Source of the DNA: Lentisphaerota bacterium
GTDB lineage: Bacteria; Verrucomicrobiota; Lentisphaeria; Victivallales; Victivallaceae
Direction: 5' to 3'
Length of the DNA stretch: 59,307 bases
NCBI GenBank assembly: GCA_015061575.1
Contig: SUWF01000019.1
Location: 1-59,307 of the forward strand
Part shown: one piece after another, positions 54,501-59,307 of the stretch
Layout of the letters: every line of letters begins with the position of its first letter
Numbering within the stretch: position 1 is the first letter of the stretch
The notes under the pieces: model-generated
Seen by the model: only the letters and a program-made list of their open reading frames with translations
What the model was told of the DNA's origin: nothing
The model's database searches: none
Position numbers and translations under genes: made by a program

Positions 54501-54591
54501 GCCGCACGAGTTTCAGGTCAAGGAGCAGCCGGAAAAGATCACAGTACCGTTGGGGCTGACCGGAACCGTGGAACTGCTGCTTGCCCGATAA
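51541..54591 (+). CDS. GH106-like glycosidase (cytosolic form)
   Basis: 1016 residues, no signal peptide. N-terminal TIM-barrel start: SAPFWAWNGKMDPAEVRRQI (19-38), GGFYMHSRTGL, YMSEEW, then YDEDRWPSG (85-93), matching the pattern of GH106 alpha-rhamnosidase-like enzymes (PFWxWN...GLxxxY(M/L)SEEW...YDExxWPSG). FFTDEPN near 217 may hold a catalytic acid. The second half is a string of beta-sandwich domains. The start follows the MBL gene by 3 nt and has no good ribosome binding site, so translational coupling is likely. It is a paralogue of the exported protein at 1-359. Exact substrate unknown. Confidence 0.7.
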   Translation: MRKLDFKQLGRSAEYRSAPFWAWNGKMDPAEVRRQINVMHDMGMGGFYMHSRTGLATEYMSEEWFEAIKSGIDEAGKLGMEANLYDEDRWPSGAAGGLVTADRKYRIRYLELYEDNEEIPGRGEDILHCWSYVIKKDAENNLLEYRPAAADEAVQSPQQLIRIVVRIAHDQLGFNNAAYLDTMNPEAVQKFIDFTHEKYFVECGSEFGRKVPYFFTDEPNYLDTITRNRRPWSERLPELFKAAMQQDISEFLPEFFFKIPARFSSARYVYYRILTGLFAETFMKMVGSWCENHHIKLTGHVLREDTLTNQLFAVGSAMTHYEYMHMPGIDLLTEKWLTINTVKQCSSVARQLGKKRVLSEIYGCTGWDFPLAGHKALGDWQYALGVNYRCQHLYWYTMRGQAKRDYPASIGGQSPWHRVYAALEDYFGRLSELLSNAEAVAELLVVHPVESMWGCAGSYDQKLSYDQTLDAAFASLGAALVQAQVEFDYGDEALMSKYGSVKDGRLAVGKALYRGVYLPEVLTLRSTTVELLRSFSSAGGRIYYSGAVPQYIDGQVDSSAVLAQLYKNFIRLDRNDFAGTLAAEFAHYSIKDAAQQPAFGVVACQKRLNDHTCLLFAVNVGCAINGDSFDMPNVLERQNVLSDLQWQVEAEPDCVVRELDIYSGELYENTFSIAAGQLCWKANLAPLQSRCYIIGRAGELPAAAQAAAISSGTAVKLQEHPAAFSEKNLLVLDHANLQIDHKIVAENIYILDGDAMIRSQLGLSSRAGAALQPWKIPPSSAGKVDIELEYTFECRQVPEDTLQLIIESPERFVIELNGIKQSNQSRGYWCDPALEVVDLQSGSLRCGVNTLKLRSCYTSDFAGLEAVALYGNFGVAQGSVLTLPEPVYSGRSLTEQLMPFYSGNTVYNYTFELPESGRCRLNISRWSGSALGITFDHGQEKVLYSPPYALDSAELSAGRHTLQITVYGHRRNSCGPFYYQPEHGWIGPHEFQVKEQPEKITVPLGLTGTVELLLAR

Positions 54592-54648
54592 TATTCTTCA
54601 CAGCAAGCGCCCCATAATGCCATATAAAAGGCGGCAAAATTTACCTGT

Positions 54649-54683
54649 ACCAGCGGCTGCAGCAGATTACTGCAGCCGCTGGT
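54649..54683 (+). terminator. Hairpin terminator of the carbohydrate operon
   Basis: Perfect 14-bp stem ACCAGCGGCTGCAG/CTGCAGCCGCTGGT with a 7-nt loop, 58 bp after the last gene. The following GTTTACCCCCC gives only a weak U run. Confidence 0.7.
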
Positions 54684-54811
54684 GTTTACCCCCCAACATA
54701 TCTGTTGATTGCACATTTATAGCGGCAAAGCAGCGGATTTTTTCAATTTTTTGCAAAAAAATGAAAAAAATCTTCTTTTAAGTGTAAGAAATCATTTTTC
54801 TTTGCGGATAT

Positions 54812-54831
54812 ACATTGGGCATGTCCAATGT
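54812..54831. promoter_or_regulatory. Near-palindromic operator candidate upstream of the RiPP locus
   Basis: ACATTGGGCATGTCCAATGT is a 20-bp palindrome with a single mismatched pair. It ends 36 bp before the -35 box of the promoter at 54868, an activator-like position. Confidence 0.5.
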
Positions 54832-54867
54832 TTCTGAGAGAATACAGACCGCAGAGAAAAATTTGAT

Positions 54868-54896
54868 TTGACAGAATTGTAATCCCATGCTATATT
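54868..54896 (+). promoter_or_regulatory. Strong promoter of the RiPP locus
   Basis: TTGACA, exactly 17 nt, TATATT. Transcription from about 54903 would give a leader of roughly 310 nt before the Asp-rich gene, containing the structured element at 54994-55147. Confidence 0.75.
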
Positions 54897-54993
54897 ACTG
54901 GAAAGATGACTTTTAACAAGGAGTTTTTACAGGAAAAAAAGAACGGTTTTAATCTGAAAATCAAATAAAATCAAAACTTTTTAAGTCGGTTTT

Positions 54994-55147
54994 CGTACCA
55001 GAAAGACGCCAAACTTTATCACGAAAGAACCGCAGACTTGGAAAGCAGGTCACACGCAACGTGTGTTCTGCGTTTCTCTGTTGGCATGGTTCTTTCAGGA
55101 CATTGGCGTGTCCTCTGGTACGAGTGTAACAGGGGAACGCTTTTTTT
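54994..55147 (+). ncRNA. Highly structured leader RNA or small RNA
   Basis: Nested pairings over 129 nt: CGTACCAGA (54994-55002) with TCTGGTACG (55114-55122); GACGCCAA (from 55005) with TTGGCGT (from 55103, imperfect edge); GAAAGAACC (55023-55031) with GGTTCTTTC (55088-55096); and an apical hairpin GCAG..CACACG CAA CGTGTG..CTGC (55045-55071). A T run (55141-55147) follows AGGGGAACGC. No known RNA family is recognised by eye. It could be a regulatory leader with an intrinsic stop before the Asp-rich gene, or a separate small RNA. Confidence 0.6.
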
Positions 55148-55212
55148 GTGTCAAAATTTATCCAAATCATGGATGAAAGATAAAACCAAAAACTAAAAAA
55201 AGGAATGGGGAA

Positions 55213-55755
55213 ATGACCAAAGCTGAAGATGACTTTGTAGATCTTTCGAATACTTTTGATGAAATAGAAGGATCCCCAAGTAAAAAGAGCTCCGGTAAAT
55301 CCGATGACGAAATTACCGATGAAGATATTGTTGGTTTATTGAATGTACTTGGAAGCAACGATGATTCTGACGACGATGATTTCGACGATGATGATTTCGA
55401 CGATGATGATTTCGACGATGATGATTTCGACGATGATGATTCTGATGATGCTGAGTGCGAAAATAGCGATTTTGATGATATTTTCAACAGTTTGGATGAA
55501 ATAGAAGAACCCAAAAGTAAAAAGAGCTCCGGTAAATCCGATGACGAAATTACCGATGAAGATATCATGTGTATATTGAATGCACTTGAAGGCAAAGATG
55601 ATTCTGAAGATGAAGATTCTGATGACGATGAGTGCGAAAATACCGATCTTGATGATGTTCTCAACAGTTTGGATGAAGATGTGGAAAGTCGTCGTAAAGA
55701 ACGCAAAAAATCCCAAGGCGGTTTTTGGAAATCTCTGTTTGGATCCAAAAAATAA
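55213..55755 (+). CDS. Asp-rich internally repeated acidic protein
   Basis: 180 residues, extremely acidic until a basic C-terminus (RRKERKKSQGGFWKSLFGSKK). It consists of two ~79-residue halves, each with SKKSSGKSDDEITDEDI followed by an Asp tract and (F/L)DD(I/V)(F/L)NSLDE. At DNA level a 50-bp exact duplication (55279-55328 and 55516-55565) marks the halves. The first Asp tract is four perfect 15-bp tandem units (55381-55440, FDDDD). A good GGGGAA site lies before the ATG. No family recognised. It could be a cation-binding, nucleic-acid-mimic or chaperone-like partner of the basic-leader peptides downstream. Confidence 0.75.
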   Translation: MTKAEDDFVDLSNTFDEIEGSPSKKSSGKSDDEITDEDIVGLLNVLGSNDDSDDDDFDDDDFDDDDFDDDDFDDDDSDDAECENSDFDDIFNSLDEIEEPKSKKSSGKSDDEITDEDIMCILNALEGKDDSEDEDSDDDECENTDLDDVLNSLDEDVESRRKERKKSQGGFWKSLFGSKK

Positions 55756-55880
55756 TTCAGCAAGTGATCGCCCTGAGTATCAATTGCGGGAGATCATATT
55801 GCTGATAAGGTAAAAAATAAATTGTAACCCATGTGTCCGTAATGCGGCAGAAAACGATTTTCTCCGCCGGAAATAACAAC

Positions 55881-55911
55881 ATTGAGGGAAATCCTCAGAA
55901 AGGAGCCTGAA
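55881..55911 (+). promoter_or_regulatory. Conserved 5' UTR hairpin and ribosome binding site, precursor 1
   Basis: TGAGG (55883-55887) and CCTCA (55893-55897) form a small hairpin followed by AAAGGAG, a very strong ribosome binding site 6-7 nt before the ATG. The same 31 bp occur before precursor 2 with one change. Confidence 0.6.
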
Positions 55912-56049
55912 ATGGCTTACAAGAAACCCCAGATGGTTGCGAAAGCAAATGCCAAGAAGTCCTACGTCGCCGGTTGCCCGGAAAATACCCCGAAGGCGTT
56001 TAGTTGTTCGGCCGGTAACGCCCGTTGCATGTGTGGCCCGCTGAACTAA
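55912..56049 (+). CDS. RiPP precursor peptide 1 (four-Cys core)
   Basis: 45 residues, too short for routine gene calling. A Lys-rich leader (MAYKKPQMVAKANAKKSYVA, then GCPEN) is followed by a core ending in FSCSAGNARCMCGPLN, with Cys at 22, 32, 39 and 41. The second peptide at 56181 has the same length, the same Cys positions and a leader differing at one residue, while residues 25-38 differ. Together with two downstream PqqD/radical SAM/SPASM genes, this is the typical set of a radical SAM RiPP whose cysteines become thioether or similar cross-links. Modification sites and leader cleavage point are not known. Confidence 0.88.
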   Translation: MAYKKPQMVAKANAKKSYVAGCPENTPKAFSCSAGNARCMCGPLN

Positions 56050-56063
56050 GCGACTGACGTGTC

Positions 56064-56097
56064 ATTCCGCTCTCATGGGTAACAATGGGAGCGGAAT
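56064..56097 (+). terminator. Hairpin between the precursor genes
   Basis: ATTCCGCTCTCAT pairs with ATGGGAGCGGAAT (13 bp with one T-G wobble). No T run directly follows, so it may stabilise the precursor 1 mRNA or cut transcription only in part, which would raise precursor amounts over the enzymes. Confidence 0.6.
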
Positions 56098-56149
56098 CTC
56101 CGGCAAAAACTATTTTAAGCAAAAAAGCAATTCAACTATGAATACCTCT

Positions 56150-56180
56150 ATTGAGGAAAATCCTCAGAAAGGAGCCTGAA
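56150..56180 (+). promoter_or_regulatory. Conserved 5' UTR hairpin and ribosome binding site, precursor 2
   Basis: Copy of the element before precursor 1: TGAGG (56152-56156), CCTCA (56162-56166), then AAAGGAG. Here an extra CCTC at 56145-56148 can pair with the same GAGG, giving two competing hairpins. Confidence 0.55.
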
Positions 56181-56318
56181 ATGGCTTACAAGAAACCCCA
56201 GATGGTTGCGAAAGCAAGTGCCAAGAAGTCCTACGTCGCCGGTTGCCCGGAAAAAACCCAGGAATTTGTATCTTGTGCGCACCAGAACTCGAGTTGCATG
56301 TGTGGCTCGCTGTACTAA
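56181..56318 (+). CDS. RiPP precursor peptide 2 (four-Cys core)
   Basis: 45 residues. The leader is that of precursor 1 with Asn 13 changed to Ser. The core region reads EKTQEFVSCAHQNSSCMCGSLY, with Cys 22, 32, 39 and 41 in the same places and the CMCG-x-L-x end conserved. About 105 bp from 56150 match the precursor 1 copy with only two base changes including silent sites, so the duplication is recent or kept alike by gene conversion, while the core has diverged. Probable second substrate of the same modifying enzymes. Confidence 0.88.
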   Translation: MAYKKPQMVAKASAKKSYVAGCPEKTQEFVSCAHQNSSCMCGSLY

Positions 56319-56331
56319 GCGACTGAGTTGC

Positions 56332-56370
56332 CTCATTCTCCGTCGGACTCGCATTCAGGCGGAGAATGAG
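56332..56370 (+). terminator. Hairpin after precursor 2
   Basis: Perfect 11-bp stem CTCATTCTCCG/CGGAGAATGAG with a 17-nt loop and no T run. As with the hairpin after precursor 1, it may be a partial stop or an mRNA stabiliser. Confidence 0.6.
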
Positions 56371-56391
56371 TCTATTGAAGAGAGGTGTAAA

Positions 56392-56676
56392 ATGATATAT
56401 GCAGACAAAAGGTTTGATTATTGGTATAACGAAAATAACGAATTTAACGAAGGCGTACCAGCAAATATTAAAAATGATATAAGGAATATTTATAAACAGT
56501 ACGGCGAAAATACGGATGAAAAAACTATTGATGAGATATATTCAGTAATAAAACAAACTGTTAAGGAAGAATTTTTAAAAGAAAAAGAAAAAGAACAAAC
56601 AGCTGAAAAAGTCATTGATATTGCGGTATCTGCAGCCAAAAAAGAAATAGATAAAAGAATAAACAAATCAAACTGA
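56392..56676 (+). CDS. Small charged protein of the RiPP locus
   Basis: 94 residues from the ATG at 56392 (AGAGG about 8 nt before). Lys/Glu-rich and helical, with a probable coiled-coil segment (VKEEFLKEKEKEQTAEKVID) in the second half and an aromatic N-terminus (MIYADKRFDYWYNENNEFNE). No Cys, no signal peptide, no known family. It is more AT-rich than its neighbours. Position between the precursors and the enzymes suggests a partner, chaperone or immunity role; this is inference. Confidence 0.65.
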   Translation: MIYADKRFDYWYNENNEFNEGVPANIKNDIRNIYKQYGENTDEKTIDEIYSVIKQTVKEEFLKEKEKEQTAEKVIDIAVSAAKKEIDKRINKSN

Positions 56677-56728
56677 ATACTGCTTTGTTTACAGGAATAT
56701 ATTTTGATGTTTTCGGATAATAGATATA

Positions 56729-58066
56729 ATGAAATTTTATTATTCTCCTGATACTTACATCCGCCATCTTGGCAATGAGTCATTGCTCTGGCACAAGCGC
56801 AATGCCGCCTGCGTCATATTGCAGGATGCAGAAGTTTTTTTGCGTTACATCACTTTTGAACCGGCTCCGCAAGAGGAAATCATTAAAAAAATTGCCGCAG
56901 TCTATGAAATTTCTCCGGTAGAGATAGCAAATGACTTTGAGGATTTTATCCAGCCGCTTATTGCCGAAGGATTGGTCGCATGTGACACTGAACAAGCTGC
57001 GGACTTTATGGAACACTCTTCTGCTGACTCCGTTTTTAATATTGAAGAAAAAGACGATTCTTACACACCTCTTGGCAGCTTTTTTGAAAAATATCATATT
57101 CCTTGCGAATTTCATATCGACTTGACCAGTGCCTGCACCGAACGGTGTGTGCATTGTTATATACCTGAATACAAAAATCGTTTCCTTGATTTTGACTTGA
57201 TCAAAAAGGCGTTGAGTGAATATAAAGCCATGGGCGGTTTGACCGTTCATCTATCCGGCGGCGAATGTATGCTGCATCCCGATTTTGATAAAATATTGCG
57301 CTTTTGCAAAGCTGAAAATATCAATATAATTATTCTTTCAAACATGACCTTGTGCGACGATGAGCGCATAAAGCTTTTGAAAGAAATCGATCCGCAGTTT
57401 ATCAATGTATCTCTTTACAGCATGGATCTTGCTGTTCATGATTCAATCACTCAACTGCCCGGCAGCTGGCAGCGGACAATGAACGCCATCTTGAAATGCC
57501 AGGAAAATGGCGTACATATCCGCCTTGCAGCACCGGCGCTGAAAGAGAATAAAGACAGTTTCCCTGCGCTGGCTGAATTTGCCCGTAAGCATAATATGCA
57601 CCTGGTGCCGGATACAGATATTTTCCCGCAGTGCGATCATAATGACAGTAATATGGAACACGCCCTGTCCCCCGGGGAACTGGAAGAACTGCTTGCCGGC
57701 AATCCTGAAATTTTTTACAAACAATATCCATCTGAAAATCCTCTGTCTGATGCAAAAGTCTGCGATGTAGGTCAAGCCCGCATCTGTCTTGACAGTCAGG
57801 GCAACTACTACCCTTGCGACGGCACGCACGGACTTGTTCTGGGCAATGTCCGGGAAAATACCCTTGCCGAAGTTTGGCACGGTGAAAAAATGAACGCTTT
57901 GCGCAAGTTGACAAATCAGGATTTCCCCACTTGTGTTTCCTGTGAAAACCGCCGCTTCTGCAAGGTTTGCCCGGCCCATAATTTCAATTCAACAGGAAAT
58001 ATATTACAGCATTCGCCTGTAAAATGTGCGTGGGCTGCAGTAAAAAAGAAAATTTATGGAGAATAA
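56729..58066 (+). CDS. PqqD-radical SAM-SPASM peptide maturase 1
   Basis: 445 residues. Residues 1-85 fit a PqqD-like (RRE) winged-helix domain that binds leader peptides. The radical SAM cluster is C136-TER-C140-VH-C143, SAM binding is SGGECMLHPDF (about 176-186) and later strands show VSLYSMD. The C-terminal SPASM part has Cys 345, 353, 363, 402, 405, 411, 414 and 433, enough for two auxiliary [4Fe-4S] clusters. Such enzymes make thioether (sactipeptide or ranthipeptide) or C-C cross-links in Cys-rich peptides. It is followed 5 nt later by a paralogue. Confidence 0.9.
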   Translation: MKFYYSPDTYIRHLGNESLLWHKRNAACVILQDAEVFLRYITFEPAPQEEIIKKIAAVYEISPVEIANDFEDFIQPLIAEGLVACDTEQAADFMEHSSADSVFNIEEKDDSYTPLGSFFEKYHIPCEFHIDLTSACTERCVHCYIPEYKNRFLDFDLIKKALSEYKAMGGLTVHLSGGECMLHPDFDKILRFCKAENINIIILSNMTLCDDERIKLLKEIDPQFINVSLYSMDLAVHDSITQLPGSWQRTMNAILKCQENGVHIRLAAPALKENKDSFPALAEFARKHNMHLVPDTDIFPQCDHNDSNMEHALSPGELEELLAGNPEIFYKQYPSENPLSDAKVCDVGQARICLDSQGNYYPCDGTHGLVLGNVRENTLAEVWHGEKMNALRKLTNQDFPTCVSCENRRFCKVCPAHNFNSTGNILQHSPVKCAWAAVKKKIYGE

Positions 58067-58071
58067 TTTAT

Positions 58072-59307
58072 ATGTTGCTTAGATTGTCAAAAAATACCTT
58101 TGTCCGTCAGTTTGGTGATTTTACTTACATTATGAGCCGCATTGCTTCGTATGATCAGATGTTTGAGGGTGCCGAAGTTTTTATGCGCTGGATCACCCGC
58201 ACGCCTATGGAAAAAGCTGAGATCATAAAAAACATCTGTCAAGTTTATGAAGGCACCGATCCCGCTGAAATCACCGCCGACTTTGAGGAGTTCATTGCGC
58301 CCATGCTGGCAGGCAAAGTGATTCTTGCCGGAGATACTCCGGAAGAACTGGACGCTCAAGAAGAGTATTTCAGCTACGATGCCGATGATCCCAAAACCCT
58401 TGAAGATAGAGAGTTCATCACCAAAGAAGAAGCCGATTTTCTGCCGCAAAACGTTTTGGGAAAATATTTTGAAGAGCACCCCACGCTTTTCAGACTGCAA
58501 ATGGATATCACACAAGCCTGTACCGAAAGGTGCATCCATTGTTATATTCCAGAATACAATCCCCTCTTTCTCCCTTTTGAAAAAATCAAAGAAATCATCG
58601 ATGAATTCCGCGAAATGGGCGGACTGGATTTGACCCTTTCCGGCGGCGAATGTATGCTGCATCCGGACTTTGAAAAAATTGTCCGCTATGCCCGGGAAAA
58701 AGACTTGATTGTCGGGATCCTTTCCAACCTGACACTTTGCGATGACAAAAAAATTGAACTTCTTGTTGAAGCCGAAGCAACTGTCCAGGTCTCTCTTTAC
58801 AGTATGGACTCAGGGATCCACGACAGTATCACCAAACGCCCCGGCTCCTGGCTTGCAACCAAAACCGCTATCGAAAAAATCCGTGCGGCACATATTCCCT
58901 GCCGTATATCCTGTCCGACAATGAAACCCAATTATACCGGCTATTTGGAGGTCATTGAATATGCCCGCAGTCTCAAGATGTCTGCCCAGACCGACTTCAT
59001 TATTATGGGCAAGATGGATGGGGATTGCAGCAATTTGTCCTGCCGGTTGGATTTGGCGGAAACTGAAGAGCTGCTCAAAGATATTATCTTCAAATCAGTG
59101 CCCATGAACAGCGAATACTTCGACCCGGCCAAGAAAAATGATATGCTTTCGGACGAAGAGTGGATGGCCAATAAAGTTTGCGGAGCTGTGATCGACAGTA
59201 TGTGTATCGATGCCGAAGGCAACTATTACCCCTGTCCTGCATTCGGAAGTTATATTCTGGGCAACTGTTATAAGCACTCTCTGGCAGATGTCTGGTACAA
59301 CTCCCCT
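58072..59307 (+). CDS. PqqD-radical SAM-SPASM peptide maturase 2 (cut by window edge)
   Basis: 412 residues visible, open to the right edge. The ATG at 58072 has GGAG about 10 nt before. Same layout as maturase 1: PqqD-like N-terminus (1-85), linker, cluster C150-TER-C154-IH-C157 in ACTERCIHCYIPEY, LSGGECMLHPDF, VSLYSMD and HDSITKRPGSW. The first SPASM cysteines are visible near the edge (VCGAVIDSMCI, YYPCPAFG). The shared blocks show gene duplication. Its last SPASM cysteines lie outside the window. Confidence 0.88.
   Translation, partial: MLLRLSKNTFVRQFGDFTYIMSRIASYDQMFEGAEVFMRWITRTPMEKAEIIKNICQVYEGTDPAEITADFEEFIAPMLAGKVILAGDTPEELDAQEEYFSYDADDPKTLEDREFITKEEADFLPQNVLGKYFEEHPTLFRLQMDITQACTERCIHCYIPEYNPLFLPFEKIKEIIDEFREMGGLDLTLSGGECMLHPDFEKIVRYAREKDLIVGILSNLTLCDDKKIELLVEAEATVQVSLYSMDSGIHDSITKRPGSWLATKTAIEKIRAAHIPCRISCPTMKPNYTGYLEVIEYARSLKMSAQTDFIIMGKMDGDCSNLSCRLDLAETEELLKDIIFKSVPMNSEYFDPAKKNDMLSDEEWMANKVCGAVIDSMCIDAEGNYYPCPAFGSYILGNCYKHSLADVWYNSP

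Noticed and set aside
54906-54968. 20-codon frame (MTFNKEFLQEKK...) just after the RiPP promoter
   Set aside because: A leader peptide is possible, but the purine-rich sequence lies too close to the ATG and nothing else supports it.
54961-55170. 69-codon minus-strand frame across the structured leader
   Set aside because: It arises from the inverted-repeat arms of the RNA element; no ribosome binding site and no conserved pattern.
55167-55763. 198-codon Ser-rich minus-strand frame
   Set aside because: It is the exact antisense of the Asp-rich repeat gene, which has a good ribosome binding site and fits the direction of the locus.

Overview
This window looks like a chromosomal segment of an anaerobic, carbohydrate-degrading bacterium of the Lentisphaerota (Victivallis-like) or a close relative in the PVC group. 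That is inferred from several signs taken together: an H-X9-DG type II secretion pseudopilin, large secreted and cytosolic glycosidase-like proteins, an AGE/six-hairpin-type enzyme set, a NIF-type Fe-S assembly pair, indolepyruvate:ferredoxin oxidoreductase and radical SAM enzymes. I could not run a search, so the taxonomy is inference.

Layout. 0-4 kb (minus strand): the 5' end of a secreted glycosidase-like gene, then an envelope operon of a PEGA-tailed periplasmic protein, a lipoprotein and a CsgG-like protein. 4.3-8.4 kb (minus): proS, nifU, nifS and a DUF493 gene in a tight operon. 8.5-11.5 kb (minus): an unusual MotA/TolQ-like channel operon with two single-TM coiled-coil partners. 11.6-16.9 kb (plus): a YihY/BrkB membrane protein, a 42-aa symporter accessory peptide with its SSS symporter, and iorAB, where IorA lacks the usual ferredoxin tail. 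16.9-17.8 kb: long hairpins, GC-rich degenerate repeats and tRNA-Thr(TGT). 17.8-35.7 kb: housekeeping and metabolic genes (HD hydrolase, FAH-family hydrolase, dCMP deaminase, AGE-like and AXE1-like enzymes, an OppA-type lipoprotein, clpX-clpP, a mannitol dehydrogenase-like gene, a degenerate CobS-like gene with ispE, a six-hairpin glycosidase-like gene, an SDR, manC, an M20 peptidase and capA).

35.8-40.3 kb is an accessory island of secreted or membrane proteins. It is bounded by capA on one side and a broken copy of the capA 5' end, carrying an 11-bp G tract, on the other. 40.3-46.1 kb holds two transporters, an amidohydrolase, a GDSL hydrolase and GntR and AraC regulators. 46.3-54.6 kb is a divergent carbohydrate-related operon (carbohydrate-binding-like protein, pseudopilin, secreted GH-like protein, MBL-fold protein, GH106-like glycosidase).

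54.8-59.3 kb is the most interesting part: a putative RiPP (ribosomally made, modified peptide) locus. It has a strong promoter, a long highly structured leader RNA, an Asp-rich repeat protein, two 45-aa precursor peptides with near-identical leaders and divergent four-cysteine cores, a small charged protein, and two paralogous PqqD-radical SAM-SPASM enzymes. The second enzyme runs off the window. The likely logic is that the two enzymes use their PqqD-like N-termini to bind the shared leader (MAYKKPQMVAKA...) and install cross-links at the conserved cysteines. No exporter or protease is visible, and they may lie beyond the right edge.
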